From the NCBI GenBank assembly GCA_036985855.1, contig BTQL01000007.1, positions 1 through 64,000 on the forward strand: a stretch of DNA of 64,000 nucleotides, written 5' to 3'. The position numbers and the translations under genes were made by a program. The stretch is from B3-G11 sp036985855. Its GTDB lineage: Bacteria; Actinomycetota; Acidimicrobiia; Spongiisociales; UBA5794. The notes under the pieces are model-generated. The model was not told the DNA's origin. It was given only the letters and a program-made list of their open reading frames with translations, and ran no database searches. This document shows positions 1 to 7,202 of this stretch, in pieces (position 1 is the stretch's first letter; every line of letters starts with the position of its first letter).

Positions 1-198
1 CCCGAACGAGGCGCTGGCAGCGTCGACCGCTTCATCGATCGTTGCGAACACACCCTCGCCGAGGTCCTCATCTCCAACAGAGAGCGCGTCCGCTGCCGCG
101 ATCGCGAGGCCCGAGCGTCCGGGGATGTCGCCGGTTGAGACACGACTCTGGACCCTGTCGATGATCGACTTGATTTCACGGTCGGTCAGTGCTGCCAT
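1..198 (-). CDS. CoA-acylating aldehyde dehydrogenase, BMC-associated (N-terminus only)
   Basis: Only the first 66 residues are present; the gene continues past the left edge. The N-terminus has a short amphipathic helix (LTDREIKSIIDRVQSRV) like an encapsulation peptide. A spacer follows, then GVFATIDEAVDAA, which matches the conserved start of the EutE/PduP domain (GVFxSxDEAVxAA). Enzymes of this family turn an aldehyde plus CoA and NAD into acyl-CoA inside microcompartments. Its start lies one base after the stop of the upstream pentamer shell gene, so it is in the same operon. With an aldolase that releases acetaldehyde two genes further up, acetaldehyde is the likely substrate (inference). 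The catalytic Cys is outside the window. Confidence 0.8.
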   Translation of the reverse strand, partial: MAALTDREIKSIIDRVQSRVSTGDIPGRSGLAIAAADALSVGDEDLGEGVFATIDEAVDAASASFG

Positions 199-199
199 G

Positions 200-487
200 T
201 CACTTCACGTAGACGGTTTCACCGTCGAGATCCCATTGGTCGACGATCGCCATGATCACCGCATCAACTGCCTTGTCTCTTGTCAACTCTGTCTGGCGAG
301 CTGAGCTGCCCGAGGCATACAACACCACCTCGTCCACACCGGCACCGACGCTGTCGACGGCAACGACGTATGCGCCCGTTTGCTCACCTTCGGCGGTGAG
401 CTGACGGACGATGAGAAGCGGGAGCCCTTCGAGCAAGGGCTCCTTACGCGTCGCAACCAGTGTTCCTGTGACTCTGCCGAGATTCAT
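200..487 (-). CDS. BMC pentameric vertex protein (EutN/CcmL/PduN family)
   Basis: A 95-residue protein of usual length for the BMC-P family, which caps the twelve vertices of the icosahedral shell. It starts MNLGRVTGTLVATRK, then GLPLLIVRQL, and carries the VAVDSVGAGVDEVVLYASGSSAR segment typical of EutN/CcmL, where the glycine-rich loop is followed by the G-S-S-A-R turn. It sits between the hexamer shell gene (26-base gap) and the aldehyde dehydrogenase gene (1-base gap). BMC loci often encode several pentamers; others may lie beyond the left edge. Confidence 0.92.
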   Translation of the reverse strand: MNLGRVTGTLVATRKEPLLEGLPLLIVRQLTAEGEQTGAYVVAVDSVGAGVDEVVLYASGSSARQTELTRDKAVDAVIMAIVDQWDLDGETVYVK

Positions 488-513
488 GTCGTCTCCTTCT
501 TCCGGAGATCGAA

Positions 514-816
514 TCAGCCGACGGCGTCCTGCGCTTCGTCCGCTCTACCGAGTGGCAGCACGAGGTCGAGGTTGACATGTGGACGCGCGATGACGTGTGT
601 TGCGATCACTTCACCGACCTTCTCGCCGCCGCGCACACCAGCGTCCACTGCAGCCTTGACAGCCGCGACGTCGCCACGCACGATCGCCGTCACGTAACCG
701 CCACCGGTCTCTTCATAACTCACGAGCTCAACTTTGGCTGCTTTGACCATCGCGTCGCTGGCTTCGACCATCGCCGCAAAGCTCCTGCACTCGATCATTC
801 CCAGTGCGTCTGACAT
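514..816 (-). CDS. BMC hexameric shell protein (BMC-H, PduA/EutM/CcmK-like)
   Basis: A 100-residue single BMC-domain protein that would form the hexameric facets of the shell. It opens with ALGMIECRSFAAMVEASDAMVKAA and continues through YVTAIVRGDVAAVKAAVDAG to the end of the fold at HVIARPHVNLDLVLP, all diagnostic of BMC-H. The loop that lines the central pore in PduA (Lys-Ile-Gly-Ser-Gly) reads Glu-Thr-Gly-Gly-Gly here (residues 36-40), so the pore should be lined by small uncharged residues. It lies 30 bases downstream of the tandem-domain shell gene with a clear ribosome site (AGGAGGA). Confidence 0.95.
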   Translation of the reverse strand: MSDALGMIECRSFAAMVEASDAMVKAAKVELVSYEETGGGYVTAIVRGDVAAVKAAVDAGVRGGEKVGEVIATHVIARPHVNLDLVLPLGRADEAQDAVG

Positions 817-846
817 CGATTCCTCCTGTTGTCTTCCTCGTTCCGA

Positions 847-1476
847 TTATGACTTGCTGCGACCTTCAAGACCCTCGAGCGCAGCAATGGCGGCCTTCCA
901 GCCAACATCCATGTCGCTCTCCTCACCACCGAGGTAGATACGCCCGACGGCTCCAAAAGCTCTGACTTCAAGAATGTTGATGTTCGCAGCTTTCTCGGCT
1001 TCGTTCGCGGCAAGGGCGGCGTAGGCAGCGGGTGCACACTCGAGTACATACAAGGTCTGTCCGGGGATGATCATCTGGCCGTGCCTCGTGCGGTTGATGA
1101 GCTGGGCGTGGTGATCCTCGATCCTGCGTATCAGCTGACTCGAGAGCACCTCTGGTTTGAGCCGGTCCTCGACCGTCAGCTCGAGAGCATCGAGGATCGC
1201 CTCTCCTGCCGCCCTGGTCTCAGCCTGGTGTGGCGAGTGCACTTCGAGCATCCCGAAGACACGTTCGATGATCTGCATTCCCGGGGTCACGCCCGTTGTT
1301 TTCAGCGCGATGTCTGTGAGTCGGTTGATCTCGATGCCAGGAGCAACCTCGACCCACAAGGAAGATTCACCAGCCAGAGGAAGGAAACCCTTTGAGATCG
1401 TTCCGATAAAAGCTGCGTGTTGAGGCTGGAGACTGTCCAAGAACGCATAGGATCGAAGCTCAATACCGGTCGCCAT
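847..1476 (-). CDS. BMC tandem-domain trimeric shell protein (BMC-T)
   Basis: A protein of about 209 residues with two fused BMC domains, roughly residues 1-100 and 105-209; trimers of these proteins fill hexamer positions and often carry a gated pore. Recognisable segments are IELRSYAFLDSLQPQHAAFIGT at the N-terminus, EVAPGIEINRLTDIALK in domain 1, and LYVLECAPAAYAALAANEAEKAA then GAVGRIYLGGEE in domain 2. The ATG at 1476 is preferred because AAGGAG lies six bases upstream; a TTG at 1482 abuts that site. The start overlaps the end of the aldolase gene by 17 bases, suggesting translational coupling. Confidence 0.9.
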   Translation of the reverse strand: MATGIELRSYAFLDSLQPQHAAFIGTISKGFLPLAGESSLWVEVAPGIEINRLTDIALKTTGVTPGMQIIERVFGMLEVHSPHQAETRAAGEAILDALELTVEDRLKPEVLSSQLIRRIEDHHAQLINRTRHGQMIIPGQTLYVLECAPAAYAALAANEAEKAANINILEVRAFGAVGRIYLGGEESDMDVGWKAAIAALEGLEGRSKS

Positions 1477-2308
1477 CACCAACTCCTTCTACTCCGCCAA
1501 CGATCTGAACACCAGCGGATGCGCCGATCCGAGTGGCGCCGGCTGCGATCATGTCTTCTACATCTTCAAGTGTCCTCACACCGCCTGAGGCTTTCACACC
1601 CATTTCGGGTCCAACCGTTTCACGCATCAGCGCAACGTCATACACCGTGGCTCCTCCACCGCTGAATCCTGTCGAGGTCTTGACGAAATCCGCCCTCGCG
1701 CGTTTCGCGAGGGAGGAAGCTATCACCTTCTCCTCATCGGTGAGCAGGGCGGTTTCGAGGATCACTTTCGTGAGCGCACCCACTTCATGGGCGGCATCAA
1801 CGACTCGCTCGATGTCCTTGAGAACGACGTCGTGCTGTCCGGACTTGAGGGCGCCGACGTTGATGACCATATCGACTTCCCGAGCGCCGTCGCGCAGTGC
1901 TTTGCGAGTTTCGGCCGCCTTCACGTCAGAGGTCGATGCTCCGAGGGGGAACCCGATCACGGTACAGACCTTCACATCGGATCCACGAAGTTTCGCCGCG
2001 GATCGTTTCACCCAGTACGGATTGATGCAAACAGATGCGAACCTGTACGCCACCGCCTCTTCGCACAGCACATCGATCTCGTCGCAAGTCGCATCCGGCT
2101 TGAGGAGCGTGTGGTCGATGTACATGGCAAGGTCGAGCGGAACATCTTGGGCATCACCGTGGAACGAGACCCGGTCTGCGCCATTGGCAACAACCTCGCG
2201 CAGCTTCGTTGGGTTCGCACAGATGTCCGCCCGCTCGGTGAGCGCCGCGAGCACCTCTTTCGTAACCAGCTCAACGAGCTGATCACGGGACATATCCTGG
2301 GTCGTCAT
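1460..2308 (-). CDS. deoC: deoxyribose-phosphate aldolase with N-terminal encapsulation peptide
   Basis: A 282-residue class I aldolase that cleaves 2-deoxyribose-5-phosphate to glyceraldehyde-3-phosphate and acetaldehyde. Catalytic residues are visible: the Schiff-base Lys210 in VKTSTGFSGGGATVYDV, Lys239 in KASGGVRT, and Asp146 in EVDMVINVGALKSG. The core starts near residue 57 (LDLAMYIDHTLLKPDAT). The roughly 55 preceding residues, absent from the usual 220-residue enzyme, begin with an amphipathic helix (DMSRDQLVELVTKEVLAAL) of the encapsulation-peptide type, so the enzyme is probably targeted into the shell. Its start overlaps the stop of the isomerase gene (ATGA), and its end overlaps the BMC-T start. 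Confidence 0.95.
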   Translation of the reverse strand: MTTQDMSRDQLVELVTKEVLAALTERADICANPTKLREVVANGADRVSFHGDAQDVPLDLAMYIDHTLLKPDATCDEIDVLCEEAVAYRFASVCINPYWVKRSAAKLRGSDVKVCTVIGFPLGASTSDVKAAETRKALRDGAREVDMVINVGALKSGQHDVVLKDIERVVDAAHEVGALTKVILETALLTDEEKVIASSLAKRARADFVKTSTGFSGGGATVYDVALMRETVGPEMGVKASGGVRTLEDVEDMIAAGATRIGASAGVQIVGGVEGVGDGDRY

Positions 2309-2895
2309 CGCGCGTTCTCCATCACCGTACCGTCGAGGGCGTCGATCATCCCAACGCGTCTTGCATGCCTGCCTTCACCGTAGGGCGTTGCAAAGAACTC
2401 CTGGGTGATCTGCCAGGCAAGAACGTCGCCGATGAGGCCGGCGCCGAGGGTGAGAACGTTCGCATGGTTGTGCTCGCGGGCATTCCGAGCGGTCGAAATG
2501 TCGTGGCAAAGGGCAGCTCGCACGCCGGGAATCTTGTTCGCGACCATTGCAGATCCGATTCCCGCCCCGTCAACGATGATGCCGGCGTCTGCCTCCCCCG
2601 ATGCCACTTTGCGGGCAACACCTGCAGCGATATCTGGATAATCGACGACCTCAGCGGAGTTGGTTCCGCAATCGATCACCTCGAATCCTTGCTCGGAGAG
2701 CTTGAAAGCGATCCGTTCTTTCATCGCGAAGCCCCCGTGGTCCCCCCCAACAGCCACCGTGGGGGCATGCTCGGATCGTCTGTGACCTGGGTTCCGTGTT
2801 CTGTCTTCTGCGCTCGCGGACTCGAAGAGTCCATCCACGATGTTGCGGACCATGGCTCGTACGTCTTGTTCGATGTTGGGATCTCGTGCGGTCAC
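2305..2895 (-). CDS. rpiB: ribose-5-phosphate isomerase B-like protein, BMC-associated
   Basis: A 196-residue RpiB/LacAB-family sugar-phosphate isomerase. The family fold starts near residue 46 with VAVGGDHGG, followed by VVDYPDIA, GAGIGSAMVANKIPGVRAA, HNHANVLTLGAG and GEGRHARRV. About 45 extra residues precede it, including the amphipathic helix IEQDVRAMVRNIVDGLFES, again of the encapsulation-peptide type. The residue at the catalytic Cys position of E. coli RpiB (CGTGIG) is Asp109 here, so the substrate or mechanism may differ. Start GTG with GGAG seven bases upstream. It is the first gene of this operon as seen; the BMC genes follow without a visible terminator. Confidence 0.88.
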   Translation of the reverse strand: MTARDPNIEQDVRAMVRNIVDGLFESASAEDRTRNPGHRRSEHAPTVAVGGDHGGFAMKERIAFKLSEQGFEVIDCGTNSAEVVDYPDIAAGVARKVASGEADAGIIVDGAGIGSAMVANKIPGVRAALCHDISTARNAREHNHANVLTLGAGLIGDVLAWQITQEFFATPYGEGRHARRVGMIDALDGTVMENAR

Positions 2896-2974
2896 TTGAT
2901 ATCTCCGTTGGTCTCGCCATCATAGATGGCCCACTCTCTCCAAGCGGCTTCGCTGCCCGATAGGATGCCGAGGA

Positions 2975-3676
2975 ATGGATGCAACAACTCGATGGGAAAC
3001 TGAGGCGATCCGATCGGTCGGCGGGACGCGGCAATCGCCGCCGAAGCCGACGCGAAAACGCACTCGTTCGGACTTCACCGACAACCGCCATTGGGTGACA
3101 CTCAGAGAAGCAGAAGAAGCGACGGGGATCCCGACGAACACACTGCGCAAGTGGGTACGCAAGGCCGACCTTCCCTCCTACCTCGAAGCCGATGGCGACC
3201 TCGCTCTGCGGATGGTGGATCTGGACGCGGTCGTTGCCAGAGCGAAAGAGCTTGGGCGGAGCGTTGCTGCGCAGAGCAGGGAACGCGCGAGCGAGAACGA
3301 GCTCGAATCCCCCTCTCCCCTGGCGGGAGAGGCGCGAGGAGTCAAACGACGCGGCGCAGAAGGGGAGAGCGAGTCGCCCCCAGGCACGATGATCGTTCCC
3401 ATCGATGCGTGGAACAAGATGCTCAACCAACTCGGAAATCTCCACGAGGCCGGCCAGCAGCTCGCAACAGCGCGCGAACGTGCGGCCAAGGCAGAGACGG
3501 AGGTTTCGTTTCTCAGGGAGCGGTTGGCAGAGATGAGGGTCGAAACACCAGACTCCAGACCTCGGTCACAGGAGCCGGTAGCCAATATCGTTGAACCAGA
3601 ACCGGCCCAACCACCCACAACCACATACTGGCGTTACGTCACCACCGGTTGGCGGGACCGCAGGAAGCGCCGCTAG
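2975..3676 (+). CDS. MerR/excisionase-type helix-turn-helix protein with coiled coil
   Basis: A 233-residue protein. Residues about 40-90 (WVTLREAEEATGIPTNTLRKWV, then a wing ending in VDLDAVVARAKEL) look like a MerR or excisionase winged helix. A proline/glycine-rich linker of about residues 105-138 is partly encoded by a palindromic repeat. Residues 145-190 are heptad-like (LGNLHEAGQQLATARERAAKAETEVSFLRERLAEM) and probably form a coiled coil. The tail is basic (WRDRRKRR). It is divergent from the BMC operon across 79 bases, so a regulator of that operon is possible, but nothing in the sequence proves it. The start codon is uncertain. Confidence 0.7.
   Translation: MDATTRWETEAIRSVGGTRQSPPKPTRKRTRSDFTDNRHWVTLREAEEATGIPTNTLRKWVRKADLPSYLEADGDLALRMVDLDAVVARAKELGRSVAAQSRERASENELESPSPLAGEARGVKRRGAEGESESPPGTMIVPIDAWNKMLNQLGNLHEAGQQLATARERAAKAETEVSFLRERLAEMRVETPDSRPRSQEPVANIVEPEPAQPPTTTYWRYVTTGWRDRRKRR
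3308..3375 (+). repeat. palindromic repeat element inside a coding region
   Basis: CCTCTCCC at 3312-3319 pairs with GGGAGAGG at 3325-3332 around a 5-base loop. CTCTCCCC at 3313-3320 can alternatively pair with GGGGAGAG at 3362-3369. The element is read in frame in the helix-turn-helix gene and encodes a proline/glycine/arginine-rich linker. The composition resembles the CCCTCTCCC...GGGAGAGG repeats scattered in many bacterial genomes. Confidence 0.6.
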
Positions 3677-3713
3677 GCCACCTCTCCGGCGCACGCCGTT
3701 GCGCGGCGGGCAG

Positions 3714-4412
3714 TCAGGACAGCCGGGCCGTACTCGCCCACCGGTAGCCCCACCAAAGCAACGTGATCCCGACGGCCAACGACACAGCAAGCGCGGAGGA
3801 CTCACCGAGTGCAGTCAAGCTGCCGCCGAACGCCGGCGCAAGTACGCCGCCAACGATGAGCAGATTGCCATAGGCGAGTCGACGATTCGTGCGCCAGGAT
3901 CGCACTGCCGACACCGCTGCGAAACCAATGATCACGATCGATCCGATGGCGCCGGAGATCGCTGCGAAGAGTCTCGGTCCTGGCAGGGTCAACGCCTCGA
4001 TCATGAAGGTGAAATCGAATACCTCGCTGCCCTCCGGGACGCCGTCTGCCGACAGAGGCGCCACGAACGGCGCAAGAAAAGTCGCGAAGAACCCGAATAC
4101 GAGCCAGAGGCTCACAATCGGCCCGGCACGCTTGGCAGCGGACTCCCGCCACAGCGCGACCGAACCGGCAGCCAACAGCGATATGTTTGCTATTGCGCCC
4201 AGGAAGTAGAAGATCCGGAAGCTGAACGACGTCCACCCGAGACCAAGCCCATAGGCCAGCGTCCACATCGCGAACGCGTACGCTCCGAACGCTACAGACC
4301 AGATCTCAGCGTGCAGACGTCTACGGGCGCGCCAGCTGGTGAACAGCTGACCGGTAAACATCGTCGCGATTCCCGCACCGACGATCGCAAGGAAAACATC
4401 CACGCGGGGCAT
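3714..4412 (-). CDS. integral membrane protein of unknown function
   Basis: A 232-residue, strongly hydrophobic protein with about seven predicted membrane segments (for example IVGAGIATMFTGQLF, AFAMWTLAYGLGLG, IANISLLAAGSVALW, IVSLWLVFGFFATFL, AISGAIGSIVIIGFAAV, LLIVGGVLAPAFGGS, ALAVSLAVGITLLWW). A basic loop (SWRARRRLHAE) follows the first segment. I recognise no family. It is divergent from the adjacent ABC transporter genes with a 53-base spacer and may be co-regulated with them. Confidence 0.7.
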   Translation of the reverse strand: MPRVDVFLAIVGAGIATMFTGQLFTSWRARRRLHAEIWSVAFGAYAFAMWTLAYGLGLGWTSFSFRIFYFLGAIANISLLAAGSVALWRESAAKRAGPIVSLWLVFGFFATFLAPFVAPLSADGVPEGSEVFDFTFMIEALTLPGPRLFAAISGAIGSIVIIGFAAVSAVRSWRTNRRLAYGNLLIVGGVLAPAFGGSLTALGESSALAVSLAVGITLLWWGYRWASTARLS

Positions 4413-4452
4413 CGTATACAGCCGCTGGCGGTCGGAGGGTCATCGTCTGCCG

Positions 4453-4458
4453 TATTCT
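4453..4458 (+). promoter_or_regulatory. possible -10 element of a leaderless transcript
   Basis: TATTCT ends seven bases before the GTG start of the ABC ATPase gene, which has no ribosome binding site. That spacing would place the transcription start on or beside the GTG, as in the leaderless mRNAs common in actinobacteria. No convincing -35 is visible. Confidence 0.3.
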
Positions 4459-4465
4459 CCCCTCC

Positions 4466-5374
4466 GTGGGAGAAACTGCGTTCACAACTTCAGACCTCGG
4501 CCATGCGTACGGCAACATTGCCGCGCTGCATTCGCTCGATCTCCAGGTCCCACGCGGACGGACCGGACTGGTCGGGGCGAACGGCGCGGGCAAATCGACC
4601 CTCATAATGGCCCTCCTCGGCATCATCACGCCGACCACAGGTACCGCATCGGTACTCGGGATGGACACCAGGTCTGAGACTATCGACATCCGGGGCGTCG
4701 TTGGATACATGCCGGAGGGACCGTGCCTTCCCCTCGACCAGACCGCAGCCGACTTCCTCGTGTTCGCCGCAGGAACCGCGGGACTCCCGAAGAGGGCAGC
4801 ACGTCAGCGAGCATCGGACGTTCTCACCCTCGTCGGCCTGAACGAAGAACGGTTCCGCTATCTCGGAGACTTCTCAACCGGGATGAAACAGAGAGCAAAG
4901 CTCGCTCAAGCGATCGTTCACGACCCGGACCTCGTGTTCCTAGACGAACCGACCTCAGGCCTCGACCCGTCCGGGAGAGAAGAGATGCTCGACCTCATCG
5001 GGCGCCTCGGAAGCTACGGCATCGACGTGATCGTGTCTTCCCACGTGTTGCGCGACATCGAGCGAACCTGTAGTTGGGTCATCATGCTCGACCGAGGCAC
5101 GCTCCTCCACGCTGGTCCCATCGGGAGCGACCGCACGGAAGGGACCGTGCATCTCGAATTGATCGACGATCCACAACACGTTGAGACGGCGCTTGTGCGC
5201 GCCGGTGCGACCGTGACGAAGCAGGGCAGGGTTCTCCAGGTCTCTGCCGAACATGGAGACGTGTATGACATCGTTCGAGACTCGGTCGCTGCCGCGGGGG
5301 CATCGATCCGGAAACTCGACGCATCCGGTGGATCGCTCGAAGACATGTTCCTGCATCACGGAGAAGGCCTATGA
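4466..5374 (+). CDS. ABC transporter ATP-binding protein
   Basis: A 302-residue ATPase of the ABC-2 export class. Walker A is GANGAGKST, the signature is FSTGMKQRAKLAQA, Walker B is LVFLDEPTSGLDP, and the switch His is in SSHVLRDIE. About 90 residues after the ATPase core form a C-terminal domain typical of CcmA/drug-export ATPases. The stop overlaps the next permease start by four bases (ATGA). It is the first gene of a four-gene unit ATPase-permease-ATPase-permease. The substrate cannot be read from the sequence. Confidence 0.9.
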   Translation: MGETAFTTSDLGHAYGNIAALHSLDLQVPRGRTGLVGANGAGKSTLIMALLGIITPTTGTASVLGMDTRSETIDIRGVVGYMPEGPCLPLDQTAADFLVFAAGTAGLPKRAARQRASDVLTLVGLNEERFRYLGDFSTGMKQRAKLAQAIVHDPDLVFLDEPTSGLDPSGREEMLDLIGRLGSYGIDVIVSSHVLRDIERTCSWVIMLDRGTLLHAGPIGSDRTEGTVHLELIDDPQHVETALVRAGATVTKQGRVLQVSAEHGDVYDIVRDSVAAAGASIRKLDASGGSLEDMFLHHGEGL

Positions 5375-6264
5375 CCGAGCAGATCGGTGCCGTATACGAC
5401 CTCGGATACGAACCTTTCGAGGGTGAACGCACGGGAAGAGCCGGCGCACGAAAGACACTGTATTTCGACGGAATCAGGCGCGTGCTCGGTCTGCGACGCA
5501 AAGCCAGACGCAAGGTCATGCCATGGGCACTGCTCTTCATCGCCATCGTTCCACCGATCGTCGCTGTCGGTATCTCCTTCGTGATCCCTCCAGGTGCAGC
5601 CGACACCATCGACCTCGCAGGACAGAACGCTGAATTCTTCTCACTGGCCGGCACGATCACGATGCTCTTCACCGCGCTCGCGGCCCCTGAGCTCTTGATC
5701 CCCGACCGCAAAGACGGGGTGTTGTCGATGCTCGCGTCGCGACCCCTTACCACCGCTGACTACCTCGGCACACGCCTCGCGAGCCTTGTCACCGTCGTCG
5801 GTGTGTTCATGATCATTCCCCAGCTCGTTCTCTTTCTGGGACAAGCCGGCACCGACCCCGAAGGACTGTTCAAAGGTCTCGTCAACGCTGCAGACACGCT
5901 GCCAAGAATCGTCGCAGTTGCCGCTGTCTACACGATTGCATACGTCCCGCTCGGATTCGTCATTGCGAGCCTATCGAACAGGAAGTCGATCGCCACAGCA
6001 AGCTACCTGGCGGTCATGATCGCTCTCACGGCGTTCGCAGAAGCCCTCGTTCGCGGATCGAACATCTCAGGGGGTCGGTGGGCAGCCCTGCTTGCCCCCA
6101 TCAACACGGCGGATGCGGCCAATGTGTGGATCTTCGGTGGATCGAACGCTGAGTCCCTGCTCGCAGCCGCGGACATCCACCCGGCATTCGGGATTCTCGC
6201 ACTTGTCGTCGCGGGCGCGGCGCTTTCGGTATTCGCTTTGAACCGGTACCGGAGATTGATGTGA
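5371..6264 (+). CDS. ABC-2 type permease
   Basis: A 297-residue membrane protein with six likely spans (WALLFIAIVPPIVAVGISFV, AGTITMLFTALAAPELL, LASLVTVVGVFMIIPQLVLFL, IVAVAAVYTIAYVPLGFVIA, ASYLAVMIALTAFAEAL, FGILALVVAGAALSVFAL) and an N-terminal cytoplasmic stretch with YDLGYEPFEGERTGR. The motif LLIPDRKDGVLSMLASRPLTTADYLGTR between spans 2 and 3 is typical of ABC-2 permeases. It overlaps its neighbours by four bases on both sides and should pair with the preceding ATPase. Confidence 0.85.
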   Translation: MTEQIGAVYDLGYEPFEGERTGRAGARKTLYFDGIRRVLGLRRKARRKVMPWALLFIAIVPPIVAVGISFVIPPGAADTIDLAGQNAEFFSLAGTITMLFTALAAPELLIPDRKDGVLSMLASRPLTTADYLGTRLASLVTVVGVFMIIPQLVLFLGQAGTDPEGLFKGLVNAADTLPRIVAVAAVYTIAYVPLGFVIASLSNRKSIATASYLAVMIALTAFAEALVRGSNISGGRWAALLAPINTADAANVWIFGGSNAESLLAAADIHPAFGILALVVAGAALSVFALNRYRRLM

Positions 6265-7202
6265 CCTCCGATCCGGCTTTCGTCGAATCCCCGACCATTG
6301 AGATCTCGACCGCGTCGAAGTGGTTCGGGCAGAAAGTCGCGGTCTCGAACCTGTCGTGCTCCTTCGGGCCGGGAGTCACGGGATTGCTCGGCCCGAATGG
6401 GGCCGGCAAAACGACGCTCCTTCGCATGGTTGCGGGACTCATCAGGTCCTCAAACGGAACTATTCGTGTCCTCGGCGAGGACCCGAGACGGCAGCCGAGG
6501 ATCTTCAGCCGTGTCGCTCTCGTGCCAGATGAGGACGCCGTCTACGGAGACATGACGGCGCGCCGATTCGTCCGATACTCCGCTCAGCTCGCCAATGCCG
6601 ACAGCTCCTCCGCGGCAATCGAGCGAACGCTGGATGAAGTGGCGATGCGCGACGCAGCGGACCGGCCAATCGCCGGATACTCAAAGGGTATGCGCCAGCG
6701 GACGAAGGTTGCAGCCGCGCTCGCATGTGACCCTGAGGTCTTGATCCTCGATGAGCCCCTCAACGGAACCGATCCGGTACAACGAGCTCATCTCATCGAT
6801 CTCTTCCAGCGCCTTGGGGAGCGGGGCCGCACAGTGATCGTTTCGTCCCATGTGCTCGAAGAGGTGGAGAGAGTCTCTTCCCGAGTAGTCGCGATCGTCG
6901 ACGGGAGGCTCGCGGCCGCAGGAACCGTCGACGCGATCAGAGCGGCAATGTACGACATTCCCTACGTCGTGAGGATCGATACCAACAAGCCTCGCGAGCT
7001 CGGCGCGGCAATGTTCAGAAACGGCGTAGTCGATACGGTCGAAGCAACTTCCACAGCGGTCGAAGTACGAACTCGAGATCTCGCGAGACTTGGCTCGGAG
7101 GCTCCAAGCCTCGCCGCGTCCCTCGGCGCACAGCTCACCGGATTCCACCCCCAGGATGCGTCCCTCGAATCCGTCTTCCGGTATCTCGTGGAGCGACGAT
7201 GA
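6261..7202 (+). CDS. ABC transporter ATP-binding protein (second of pair)
   Basis: A 313-residue ATPase with Walker A GPNGAGKTT, signature GYSKGMRQRTKVAAA, Walker B VLILDEPLNGTDP and switch SSHVLEEVE. In the Walker B region the D-loop reads NGTDP where SGLDP is usual. The C-terminal roughly 80 residues are a separate small domain. It starts on GTG overlapping the previous permease stop (GTGA) and its own stop overlaps the next permease start. It is distinct in sequence from the ATPase at 4466-5374, so this looks like a heterodimeric or doubled exporter rather than a recent duplication. Confidence 0.88.
   Translation: MTSDPAFVESPTIEISTASKWFGQKVAVSNLSCSFGPGVTGLLGPNGAGKTTLLRMVAGLIRSSNGTIRVLGEDPRRQPRIFSRVALVPDEDAVYGDMTARRFVRYSAQLANADSSSAAIERTLDEVAMRDAADRPIAGYSKGMRQRTKVAAALACDPEVLILDEPLNGTDPVQRAHLIDLFQRLGERGRTVIVSSHVLEEVERVSSRVVAIVDGRLAAAGTVDAIRAAMYDIPYVVRIDTNKPRELGAAMFRNGVVDTVEATSTAVEVRTRDLARLGSEAPSLAASLGAQLTGFHPQDASLESVFRYLVERR

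Noticed and set aside
3591..4607. 338-residue open frame on the plus strand
   Set aside because: Covers the membrane protein gene in antisense and the start of the ABC gene in another frame; composition is Arg/Gln/Pro-rich without domains.
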